6,023 nt of DNA from Candidatus Iainarchaeum sp. (GCA_026397035.1 JAPLVQ010000104.1:1-6023); one strand, 5' to 3'; counted from the stretch's first letter, positions 1 through 5,522 are shown. The notes: generated by a model not told the origin, from the sequence alone. Program-made: numbers and translations.

Positions 1-15
1 CAGCTGTGATTTACT

Positions 16-2265
16 TCAACAAAAAGTATTATAACAAGAAGCGAAAATGATATTTGAAAAGCGGACAAATGTGTGGCATACAAAAGCGGACAAAAGTCCG
101 GCTACGGTACACCTAACATCAAACCAACCAACATTCGAATCCAAATTAAAATCATAAACAAAAGTACTAACACCATTATTCACAGACTGCAACACAAACG
201 ACAACCCACTCGCCTTGACAACTCCACTTGGAGCAATAACATTAAAATCAGGAACAAACCCACCATTCACATCAACAGCAACCCTCACAACACCATTAAC
301 ACCAAAAAAACCCCTCGGCCTATCACTCAAATCAAGCGCCCTCACCCACGCATGCGAACCCACCAAAACAAACGAAGTACTCGTCACCGAACGATTATTC
401 ACATCATCAAAACCAAAAAACGAAACACCCCAATTACCATCACTAGAAATACTAATCCCATTACTATACGTCTGCCAACTACAAACACCCACATTAAAAT
501 CATTCGAAGCATTCGAATCAAGACAATAAAAAACACTCCCACAACCACTACCCAAACCATCACTACACGACAAACGAACATTAGCATCACTCTTCTGAAA
601 AACACTATTATTCACATCACTCAAAATTGTAGGAACAGTATTATCCACAAGCGAATAATAACTCGAAGCCTTAAAAGTAGAAGAAGAACCATCATTCACC
701 TTCACCAAAACATAATAATTCCCATCACCCACCCCAAAAACATTCCAATCATAACTACAGGTTCGCGGAACAACATTCCAAGTAGTAGAACCACCACACA
801 AACCCGCATCCAAAACCATACCAGAAACAATACTAGAACCAGAACCCTGCGAAGCCGACGAACTAAAATTCAAATCAAACGTCAAACCATCATTCTCAGC
901 ATCAAAAACATTAAAATCAACCGTCACATTCCCATCCCTAACATAAGAACGCTTAGAAATATTATTCGCCAACAAATTCCCATCCAACTTAACCACATTA
1001 ACATCAGCAGCACTATTCAACACAACATACGTAATCGAAACATCATTCAAATCAGGAGTCATCAACTTAGCAACACTAGTATCACTAGTATAAAAAAAAG
1101 CCTTATACTGAAAATACCTATTATTAGAAACAGACAAAACAACCGGCCTAGAAGCAGAAGTAAAATACGAAGAAACAGAACCACCCGGACCAACAAAACT
1201 CACACCCGCACAATCAGAAGACGCACAAGAACGAACCTGAAAATTCAAATCAACAACACCACGACGATACATCTTCAAAACATCCCCAACTGAAAGAGTT
1301 TTGTTCCATATCGCAACTTCATCAAGAGCACCGGAAAAAGAGCTAGCCCAAGAATAATCTCTTCCCGAACCAATTGCTAGAGCAGCTGAATTAGTCACTA
1401 ATGCCGCGGTACATGAGCCCGAAGCGCAAGAAGCTGAAATTGCCGCCCCATTTTTATACCAAGTTGGTAAAGAACCCGCATGGTATATGAGAGTGTAATG
1501 CTCCCAAGTTCCAGGAGTTACATTGGCAGCGCTTGTAGTATACTGCTGCCAGCCCCCATTAGCCCATAGAAACTCTATACCGCTTGCGCTATCAAATCTA
1601 ATACAATAATTTTCAGCGGAACCAAAATCACCTTTATCTATAGGTTCTGAATAATAAGGAGTTGAAGTAAATTTTATCCAAAAAGATATTGTTATATCGG
1701 TAGTTATGTTCAAAGAGCTGCTGGAAGGAACTGAATACCAATCCATAAGAGAAACATTTGTTGAACCGACAAAAGTTGGAGAACTCCTTAGAAATGAAGA
1801 AGTACTGCTAATTGTTCCGCAAGTACTCCCGCTACAAGACCCATTATTCCCATACCCCGACCAATCCTTTACTAAAGTACTACTCTCTCCGGAACCATTA
1901 TCAAAATGCATTAAAAAAACATTCCCACACATGTTGTAATCAGTTATATTGCCGTTGCATCCATCATCAGGAAGAGGCTGCCTGTAATTTCCGTCCGGAG
2001 TCCAATTAAAATTAGACCATGAAGTAGCAGCATTTCCCCCGTCAAAAATCTTCGAAGTAAAAGTACCACTGGAGTTATAAACCCCCCCAGAAGAACTCAA
2101 AACAACATCCCCTCCCGCATTAACAGTAACATTATTTAGTGTTACACCAGCATTAGTAAAATCAGCATAAGAAGTATCAGTAACAACAGTCGCGCCCGCA
2201 AAAGACGCAACTAAAAATAAGCCAAACAAAAACCCAATCAACAGATTCAACCGCAAAAAAACCAA
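16..2265 (-). CDS. Secreted LamG/Ig-like surface protein, 3' end probably truncated
   Basis: Residues 1-24 form a signal peptide (hydrophobic core LIGFLFGLFLVASFAGA). Residues about 116-336 are a concanavalin A-like LamG domain (Laminin_G_3 type): FLMHFDNGSG, DWSGYGNNGSC, ITISFWIKF, GTWEHYTLIYHAG, and GALDEVAIWNKTLS near its end. About 337-416 is a beta-sandwich linker common after archaeal LamG domains (NRYFQYKAFF). The remainder is Ig-like repeats with paired cysteines (about 420-715). Such proteins are usually exported and bind glycans or neighbouring cells; the ligand is unknown. The frame has no ATG: it opens at a TTG (2263-2265), while an ATG with leaderless promoter spacing (2276-2278) is one base out of frame. 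The last 27 or so residues (after FDVRCTVAG) do not look like the Ig-like sequence and are read from the repeat region at 57-100, so the gene is probably cut short. Codon composition differs sharply between the LamG segment and its flanks. Domain family is confident; exact ends are not. Confidence 0.85.
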   Translation of the reverse strand: MVFLRLNLLIGFLFGLFLVASFAGATVVTDTSYADFTNAGVTLNNVTVNAGGDVVLSSSGGVYNSSGTFTSKIFDGGNAATSWSNFNWTPDGNYRQPLPDDGCNGNITDYNMCGNVFLMHFDNGSGESSTLVKDWSGYGNNGSCSGSTCGTISSTSSFLRSSPTFVGSTNVSLMDWYSVPSSSSLNITTDITISFWIKFTSTPYYSEPIDKGDFGSAENYCIRFDSASGIEFLWANGGWQQYTTSAANVTPGTWEHYTLIYHAGSLPTWYKNGAAISASCASGSCTAALVTNSAALAIGSGRDYSWASSFSGALDEVAIWNKTLSVGDVLKMYRRGVVDLNFQVRSCASSDCAGVSFVGPGGSVSSYFTSASRPVVLSVSNNRYFQYKAFFYTSDTSVAKLMTPDLNDVSITYVVLNSAADVNVVKLDGNLLANNISKRSYVRDGNVTVDFNVFDAENDGLTFDLNFSSSASQGSGSSIVSGMVLDAGLCGGSTTWNVVPRTCSYDWNVFGVGDGNYYVLVKVNDGSSSTFKASSYYSLVDNTVPTILSDVNNSVFQKSDANVRLSCSDGLGSGCGSVFYCLDSNASNDFNVGVCSWQTYSNGISISSDGNWGVSFFGFDDVNNRSVTSTSFVLVGSHAWVRALDLSDRPRGFFGVNGVVRVAVDVNGGFVPDFNVIAPSGVVKASGLSFVLQSVNNGVSTFVYDFNLDSNVGWFDVRCTVAGLLSAFVCHTFVRFSNIIFASCYNTFC
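57..100. repeat. 13-bp direct repeat (period 25) plus a short inverted repeat
   Basis: AAAAGCGGACAAA occurs at 57-69 and again, identical, at 82-94. The second copy runs into a perfect inverted repeat, CGGAC (87-91), loop AAAA, GTCCG (96-100). On the minus strand the copies read TTTGTCCGCTTTT. Repeated TGTCCG-type motifs at short spacing resemble the multiple terminal repeats of some insertion sequences, for example the IS21 family. No transposase is visible, so a mobile-element end is only a hypothesis. The repeats lie inside the aberrant 3' end of the LamG gene. Confidence 0.6.
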
Positions 2266-2297
2266 CCCAAAAAACCATGATAATTACGCATTACACG

Positions 2298-2305
2298 TTT
2301 TTAAA
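2298..2305 (-). promoter_or_regulatory. TATA box of the LamG gene
   Basis: The minus strand reads TTTAAAAA here, in the context CTTTAAAAACG. Its centre is about 24 bases upstream of the ATG at 2276-2278, the spacing expected for a leaderless archaeal transcript that begins at or next to that ATG. The in-frame TTG at 2263-2265 would have an mRNA leader of only about a dozen bases and no Shine-Dalgarno. Confidence 0.5.
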
Positions 2306-2552
2306 GATTTCCCCTTAAAAAAAGCCTGAAAAAATAATCAATAAAATACACAAAAAAATTTAAAAAACAAAAATTCTAAAAAAAGCAAAATGATGATTAA
2401 AAATAAAAATAAAAAAAACAAAAAATGGGCTTAGTGCAAGGAAAAACAAAAATGAAACAAAAAACCTGCTGAAAATAAAAAAAGCCAAGAAGAATAAAAT
2501 AAAATTACTGCTAAAAAAAGACTACCCCTTGTCTTTGGGAAAAAAAAGAAAA

Positions 2553-2583
2553 TGCTTTTTTAAAAAAAAGCACTTGAAAAAAA
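2553..2583 (-). terminator. Oligo-T and inverted-repeat terminator of the KaiC-like operon
   Basis: Downstream of the ATPase stop codon the minus strand carries T7 (2577-2583), then T8 (2562-2569). The T8 lies within a perfect 9-bp inverted repeat, TGCTTTTTT (2553-2561) against AAAAAAGCA (2564-2572). Another T8 follows at about 2540-2547. Oligo-T runs on the non-template strand are the core archaeal termination signal, and clustered runs like these are typical. The inverted repeat may be incidental to the A/T composition. Confidence 0.5.
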
Positions 2584-2606
2584 CAATTCCAACTCGAAAA
2601 GAATTT

Positions 2607-3473
2607 TTAGGTTAAAGTGTAATCTCCATTAATTGGGCGATCAGGGAAAACCGTAACACCTTTCTTGTCTTCGATAACCATTTCAACAATTTTTCTCTTA
2701 AATTCTTCTCCTCGCATCTTGAAAACCTCAAGAGCTCGTCCGCGTTCTCCATGAGAATAAAGAACACTATAAATAACCAGTATCCCGTCAGAAAGGAAAC
2801 TAACAGCATCCCCAAGCTCCCCATAAGAAGTACCAATGTGAGTAGGTTTTGCAGTTTCTCTAATAAGCAAAGAAGTTATATCATGCGACTCAAGATAACG
2901 GAATAATTGCTCCATATAAATTCTGAACCTGTACTCTTCACCACTAAAAGCCGAGGAGATTGAACTCAAAGAATCAATCAAAACCAAATCTGGCTTAAAG
3001 TTATCAGGTATAAGCACCGGCTGAACTTCAATAAGCAATTCCTTTTTTGCTTCACTTAAAAGCGCTTCAACACTCCTTGCAATATCAAGCGCGTTAAAAC
3101 GCTTAATCATTAACAACCCCTCGTTTTCATACTTTAAGGGATCATGACCAAACATGTGCATGTGAGAGCGTAAACTATCCTCACGTTCTTCAAAACTCAT
3201 GTACAAAACTTTAAACCCGCATTTACATGCATTCATTGCAGTCTCGAGACAAAAAAGAGTTTTGCCCGAACCAGGTCCGCCCTCAACGAGAACCGAAGAA
3301 CCCCACGGAATTCCTCTCTTAAATAATCCGTCAACTCCAGTAATCCCAGTTCTAAAAAATTCGCCACGAACCCCACATTTATTTGATTTAATGTGACGTG
3401 CTTCATCATTCTTCGGGAATTTTCCTCCCACTTTTTTACCAACAAATTTCCTTTTTGCCTTACTTATACTCAC
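2607..3473 (-). CDS. KaiC/RadA-like RecA-fold ATPase, single domain
   Basis: This 288-residue protein has one KaiC-type domain. Residues 1-35 are a basic tail rich in Lys and Arg. The domain opens with RTGITGVDGLFKRGIPWGSS, then Walker A GGPGSGKT (65-72, Lys71), the SFEE pair (Glu95-Glu96) where KaiC proteins carry catalytic glutamates, and Walker B DLVLID (Asp167). It ends with the family's FKMRG segment (251-255) and a GVTVFPD strand (272-278). Cyanobacterial KaiC has two such domains; archaeal single-domain relatives are thought to act as ATP-dependent regulators or assembly factors, and none can be named here. The GTG start is supported by GAGGTG five bases upstream. It lies 9 bases after the membrane-protein gene in the same operon, so the two products probably work together. 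ATPase family is confident; substrate unknown. FlaH/ArlH is a relative, but no archaellum genes are nearby. Confidence 0.9.
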   Translation of the reverse strand: MSISKAKRKFVGKKVGGKFPKNDEARHIKSNKCGVRGEFFRTGITGVDGLFKRGIPWGSSVLVEGGPGSGKTLFCLETAMNACKCGFKVLYMSFEEREDSLRSHMHMFGHDPLKYENEGLLMIKRFNALDIARSVEALLSEAKKELLIEVQPVLIPDNFKPDLVLIDSLSSISSAFSGEEYRFRIYMEQLFRYLESHDITSLLIRETAKPTHIGTSYGELGDAVSFLSDGILVIYSVLYSHGERGRALEVFKMRGEEFKRKIVEMVIEDKKGVTVFPDRPINGDYTLT

Positions 3474-3478
3474 AAAAA

Positions 3479-3484
3479 CACCTC
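3479..3484 (-). promoter_or_regulatory. Shine-Dalgarno GAGGTG of the KaiC-like gene
   Basis: GAGGTG on the minus strand sits five bases before the GTG start (3471-3473) and shares two bases with the TGA stop (3483-3485) of the upstream gene. This strong match to the archaeal 16S tail fixes the GTG as the start and indicates translational coupling. Confidence 0.8.
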
Positions 3485-4505
3485 ACTTTTTTTTCCTAAC
3501 TTTATTTTCAATCTCTTTTAATTTAATTGCTACATTCTTTTCGTTAAGTTCCACACGCATAGCACCCTCACTTTTCATGCGCAACCCGATACTCTTTACA
3601 AGCTTCTTGCTCTTTAACTTTTCGCTCTCTTCTTTAAGCATTGCAATATCCCTGGTTAAGTCGCGAATCATTTCCCCAAACACGCTAACTCTAATATTAA
3701 AAGTGCCTTCAGGCATCTTTCCCTTAGAAAAGTATTCTTCCTGCGCACGCTTAATTTCATCCTTAAGAACAGTAACTTCAAGCTCAAGCGCATCAATTTT
3801 TGATTTCAACCTATACTGCTTAATCCTTTTTCTAAAAATCAAAAACAATAAAACCGGAATCCCGATAACCAAAGCCAATTGAATCCAGTAAGTCCTTACA
3901 AAACCAGACATGTTTGAAGCTGCAGCGTCATAAATCGCTTCAGTGCGTGTCTGAATAGAAGTTAAATCAATTATTTTTTCATCAGCCTTCTCAATTAAAG
4001 CCATTACCCTATCAAAACGCTGGTCAGAAAGCTCTTTTGCTGCCTGATCGTACAAATCATTCACTGAAGAAATATCCGGAACTTCTTTTGCAGCCTTATC
4101 AATCCTAACTCTCAAAGCCAACAGTTCATCATGCGCACCAAAAGCAAGGTCAGTAGTATCCCTAAACTCTTTCATCTTCAAATTAAACGCTGTGAAATCA
4201 GGATCTTTTAAATCCTGTGAAGCTCTCAAAATAGCCGAGTCAAAATCATCCCTCGCGACAAGAATAATATCCAAAACCCTCTCAGTAGGAATACCCGAAG
4301 CAGTCATCCTGTCAATAACTTCTTTTGAAGAATCAAGACTCGCTCTTGCAATTGTAATCAAAGGAGATTCTTTTACAATTTTTGCAGCTGAATTAGTATC
4401 AGCAATACGTGTTCCTGCAATTGTAGTTCCCTCAACCGCGGCAAAAGCCAAACCCGTCATTAACAAAATGAGCAGCAAAAATACGCTCAAAAACCTTTTC
4501 TGCAT
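3483..4505 (-). CDS. Signal-peptide, one-TM membrane protein with coiled-coil cytoplasmic tail
   Basis: Not recognised as a named family. Residues 1-22 look like a signal peptide (FLSVFLLLILLMTGLAFA). Residues 23-205 are a mostly helical extracytoplasmic region rich in Asp, Ala, Lys and Glu, probably helical hairpins. Residues about 206-224 are one transmembrane helix (WIQLALVIGIPVLLFLIF), followed by basic RKRIKQYRLK, which by the positive-inside rule puts the tail in the cytoplasm. Residues 232-340 are strongly coiled-coil and include EYFSKGKMPEGTFN (257-270), resembling the short YF-x-GKI-type motif seen at the ends of many archaeal membrane proteins, and end in RKKK. The ATG has no Shine-Dalgarno but lies about 27 bases from a TATA box, so the transcript is probably leaderless. 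It is the first gene of an operon with the KaiC-like ATPase, so the cytoplasmic coiled coil is a reasonable docking site for it (inference). Confidence 0.85.
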   Translation of the reverse strand: MQKRFLSVFLLLILLMTGLAFAAVEGTTIAGTRIADTNSAAKIVKESPLITIARASLDSSKEVIDRMTASGIPTERVLDIILVARDDFDSAILRASQDLKDPDFTAFNLKMKEFRDTTDLAFGAHDELLALRVRIDKAAKEVPDISSVNDLYDQAAKELSDQRFDRVMALIEKADEKIIDLTSIQTRTEAIYDAAASNMSGFVRTYWIQLALVIGIPVLLFLIFRKRIKQYRLKSKIDALELEVTVLKDEIKRAQEEYFSKGKMPEGTFNIRVSVFGEMIRDLTRDIAMLKEESEKLKSKKLVKSIGLRMKSEGAMRVELNEKNVAIKLKEIENKVRKKK

Positions 4506-4526
4506 GCAATTACATAAATTTTGGTG

Positions 4527-4538
4527 TTTAAAAATATA
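4527..4538 (-). promoter_or_regulatory. TATA box of the membrane protein-ATPase operon
   Basis: The minus strand reads TATATTTTTAAA. Its centre is about 27 bases upstream of the A of the ATG at 4503-4505, which predicts a leaderless mRNA. No Shine-Dalgarno is present before that ATG, in agreement. Confidence 0.6.
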
Positions 4539-4656
4539 TCTCTTACAACCCTAAACCCAAACCTGATTTAAACTTTGTTGGAAAAAAAACTTTTTAAAAA
4601 AGAAAATAATTTTTATTTTATGAATTTGGCAAAAAAAAGTTATCAAAAAAGCTTTT

Positions 4657-4664
4657 AAAAAAAA
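4657..4664 (-). terminator. T8 terminator of the C/D sRNA
   Basis: Eight consecutive T on the minus strand begin five bases after the closing stem of the candidate sRNA (GGCGATTA then T8). This fits archaeal oligo-T termination for a short RNA gene. Confidence 0.55.
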
Positions 4665-4667
4665 TAA

Positions 4668-4742
4668 TCGCCTCAGCTCGCCCATCACTCATCAAATGCT
4701 CCTTTCGAAGCACATCAGTGAAAAATGCATCATCACAGGCAT
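4668..4742 (-). ncRNA. Candidate box C/D guide sRNA (predicted 16S C1402 2'-O-methylation guide)
   Basis: On the minus strand all four boxes appear in order: C GTGATGA (4730-4736), 11-nt guide (4719-4729), D' CTGA (4715-4718), 19-nt spacer (4696-4714), C' TTGATGA (4689-4695), 12-nt guide GTGATGGGCGAG (4677-4688), D CTGA (4673-4676). GCC (4738-4740) pairs with GGC (4670-4672) with exactly the three-base bulge a C/D kink-turn needs. The spacer forms its own hairpin, GCTTC-GAAA-GGAGC. Such RNAs assemble with L7Ae, Nop5 and fibrillarin to 2'-O-methylate rRNA or tRNA. The D guide can pair ten bases in a row (nine Watson-Crick, one G-U) with 16S 1400-1409 in E. coli numbering, and the fifth base from box D falls on C1402. 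The D' guide target was not identified. A TATA box about 26 bases upstream and a T8 downstream frame it as an independent gene. It is longer than usual (about 71 nt) because of the hairpin. Confidence 0.7.
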
Positions 4743-4764
4743 ATAATCGATTAAACAAAAAGGC

Positions 4765-4772
4765 TTTTATAA
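4765..4772 (-). promoter_or_regulatory. TATA box of the C/D sRNA
   Basis: The minus strand reads TTATAAAA. A start about 26 bases downstream would be near 4742, just before the GCC stem and box C of the sRNA, which is where a C/D sRNA transcript should begin. Confidence 0.5.
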
Positions 4773-4807
4773 TCAAATAAAACGCTAAAACCCCCACCCC
4801 AAATTGC

Positions 4808-4836
4808 AAAGCCTTATATAAAGCCTTATTTAGGCT
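4808..4836. repeat. Short direct repeat AAAGCCTTAT with a hairpin
   Basis: AAAGCCTTAT occurs at 4808-4817 and 4820-4829. AGCC (4822-4825) can pair with GGCT (4833-4836). An imperfect inverted copy, AGGCTTTTATA, lies at 4761-4771 over the sRNA TATA box. On the minus strand the segment includes TTATATAAGG, a possible second TATA box. The function is unclear. Confidence 0.35.
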
Positions 4837-4852
4837 ATTTTGACCCAATTAA

Positions 4853-4911
4853 TTTAAATACCCTTTACCCTTAACTTCAAATAGTTTTTTCCTATCAGGG
4901 ACGATTAAATA
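4853..4911 (+). promoter_or_regulatory. Histone promoter region with two candidate TATA boxes
   Basis: TTTAAATA at 4853-4860 and ATTAAATA at 4904-4911 are both acceptable archaeal TATA boxes upstream of the histone gene. The nearer one predicts a start near 4933 and a leader of about 16 bases containing the G5 tract at 4937-4941, which could serve as a weak ribosome binding site. The farther one predicts a leader of about 65 bases. The sequence does not decide between them. Confidence 0.4.
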
Positions 4912-4948
4912 ACGCTTTTGAAAGGAAAAAAATATTGGGGGAATTATT

Positions 4949-5125
4949 ATGACAGAAGTATTGGTAGTAGCATCAAAAGTAAAAGACGCAATCAAGGCAG
5001 AAGACTGTAATACAGCAGGAGACGCTGTTGACGCTTTGAGCGTAGAAGTAGCTAAATTGATAAAAAAAGCTGCTATAAGAGCAAAAGAAAACGGCAGAAA
5101 AACAGTAAGAGCTGTTGATTTCTAA
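4949..5125 (+). CDS. Short histone-fold protein lacking helix 3 (DUF1931/FtF-histone-like)
   Basis: This 58-residue protein begins MTEVLVVASKVKDAIK. Residues 8-18 match a short helix 1 and 21-48 a long helix 2 (AGDAVDALSVEVAKLIKKAA). The loop GRKTVRAVDF (49-58) carries the histone RxTxxxxD signature (Arg50, Thr52, Asp57). A canonical archaeal histone such as HMfB (69 residues) continues into a third helix; this one stops immediately after the motif. The shape matches the DUF1931-like, alpha3-truncated histones of bacteria and archaea, for which a face-to-face tetramer has been predicted. It is presumably a DNA-binding nucleoid protein; DNA wrapping is not expected by default. A Cys at residue 20 is unusual. 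It is monocistronic, with its own promoter region and a strong terminator. The ATG is preceded by a GGGGG tract eight bases upstream. The histone fold is confident; subfamily less so. Confidence 0.85.
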   Translation: MTEVLVVASKVKDAIKAEDCNTAGDAVDALSVEVAKLIKKAAIRAKENGRKTVRAVDF

Positions 5126-5130
5126 AAAAC

Positions 5131-5158
5131 GAGTTAGTTAAATAGGAGTTAGTTAAAT
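5131..5158 (+). repeat. Perfect 13-bp tandem repeat after the histone gene
   Basis: GAGTTAGTTAAAT occurs at 5131-5143 and identically at 5146-5158, separated by two bases. It lies between the histone stop and the terminator hairpin, so it would be in the 3' UTR. Each copy also contains GTTA twice. Function unknown; it may be a simple duplication. Confidence 0.6.
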
Positions 5159-5159
5159 T

Positions 5160-5205
5160 TTTGTTTTGGGGAGCAAAAAGCCCCCCAAAATCAAACTATT
5201 TTTTT
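5160..5205 (+). terminator. Hairpin plus T7 terminator of the histone gene
   Basis: TTTTGGGG (5164-5171) pairs with CCCCAAAA (5183-5190). The stem is extended inward by GC/GC around an AAAAA loop and outward by TTTG/CAAA (5160-5163 with 5192-5195, skipping one T). T7 follows at 5199-5205. This is an unusually good intrinsic terminator for an archaeal gene and suits a highly expressed histone. Confidence 0.8.
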
Positions 5206-5216
5206 GAAACAAGTTA

Positions 5217-5224
5217 TTTATATT
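5217..5224 (+). promoter_or_regulatory. TATA box of the 51-residue basic protein gene
   Basis: TTTATATT lies with its centre about 26 bases before position 5246, so the mRNA would start right before the Shine-Dalgarno at 5247. It follows the histone terminator T7 by 11 bases, so the gene is a separate transcription unit. Confidence 0.55.
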
Positions 5225-5246
5225 AAGAACTCCTGTGTATCGCACT

Positions 5247-5253
5247 AGGTGAT
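5247..5253 (+). promoter_or_regulatory. Shine-Dalgarno AGGTGAT deciding a TTG start
   Basis: AGGTGAT is a seven-base match to the complement of the archaeal 16S 3' tail, four bases before the TTG at 5258-5260. It is the main evidence that the short downstream frame is translated. Confidence 0.75.
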
Positions 5254-5257
5254 TTAA

Positions 5258-5413
5258 TTGGGACCAAACAACAGAACTGGAATCAGAGCAAGGTCAAGAA
5301 CAAAAAAATACAAGCTGGTGTACCGCAAAATAGCTAAGGCAAGAGAAAGGGAATTAGCAAAAAGAATTAGAGAAGAAATAGCAAAAGAAAATGTTAAAGG
5401 ATTACCTTTTTAG
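5258..5413 (+). CDS. 51-residue highly basic protein, unknown function
   Basis: The TTG start and TAG stop enclose 51 residues beginning MGPNNRTGIRARSRTKKYK and ending KENVKGLPF. By count there are 17 Lys/Arg against 5 Glu and no Asp, a net charge of about +12. Residues 6-19 are a flexible Arg/Lys-rich stretch; residues about 19-44 should form one amphipathic helix (RKIAKARERELAKRIREE). This looks like a small RNA- or DNA-binding protein, perhaps a ribosome-associated one, but I do not recognise the family and do not assign one. Its own TATA box and perfect Shine-Dalgarno argue strongly that it is real. It lies between the histone gene and the convergent tRNA endonuclease gene. No hairpin terminator is visible; T5 runs occur at about 5463-5467 and 5476-5480. 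Confidence 0.7.
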   Translation: MGPNNRTGIRARSRTKKYKLVYRKIAKARERELAKRIREEIAKENVKGLPF

Positions 5414-5522
5414 TCGCTTTTACCACAATTAAAAACAAACCCTGATTTAGTAAAAAAGATATATTTTTCAAGTAATTTTTAAGATTTGAAAATCCCTCAA
5501 ATAAAATATACTAAAAAATTGT

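Larger units (their letters stand above)
2279..2606. other. A-rich intergenic region
   Basis: This stretch between the KaiC-like gene and the LamG gene is dominated on the plus strand by A runs and has no convincing coding frame. It holds the LamG promoter at its left end and, at its right end, oligo-T tracts (minus strand) suited to ending the two-gene operon. A segment near 2410-2440 (GGGCTTAGTGCAAGG) is less A-rich, but I can assign it nothing. Confidence 0.6.

Noticed and set aside
87..100. CGGAC-AAAA-GTCCG as a terminator for the LamG gene
   Set aside because: The hairpin lies before the stop codon, has only five base pairs and is not followed by a long T run; it fits better as part of the repeat structure.
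73..1293. 406-codon plus-strand open frame
   Set aside because: It is antisense to the LamG gene, rich in Thr, Ile, Asn and Arg from the A/C-rich strand, with no domain, promoter or binding site. The long opening results from the strong strand skew.
2389..2475. Possible plus-strand C/D RNA: ATGATGA near 2391 and CTGA near 2472
   Set aside because: No D' or C' boxes, no flanking complementary stem, and the spacing is too long; chance boxes in A-rich DNA.
3577..3882. 101-codon plus-strand open frame inside the membrane-protein gene
   Set aside because: It is the reverse-strand reading of a coiled-coil coding region and lacks start signals.
4618..4848. Open frame of 76 codons (minus strand, TTG start) with a hydrophobic segment
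   Set aside because: No ATG or Shine-Dalgarno; it starts directly after a stop codon, its likely promoters lie inside it, and its most non-A/T part is fully explained by the C/D sRNA. The C-terminal Phe/Lys-rich residues come from T-rich terminator DNA.
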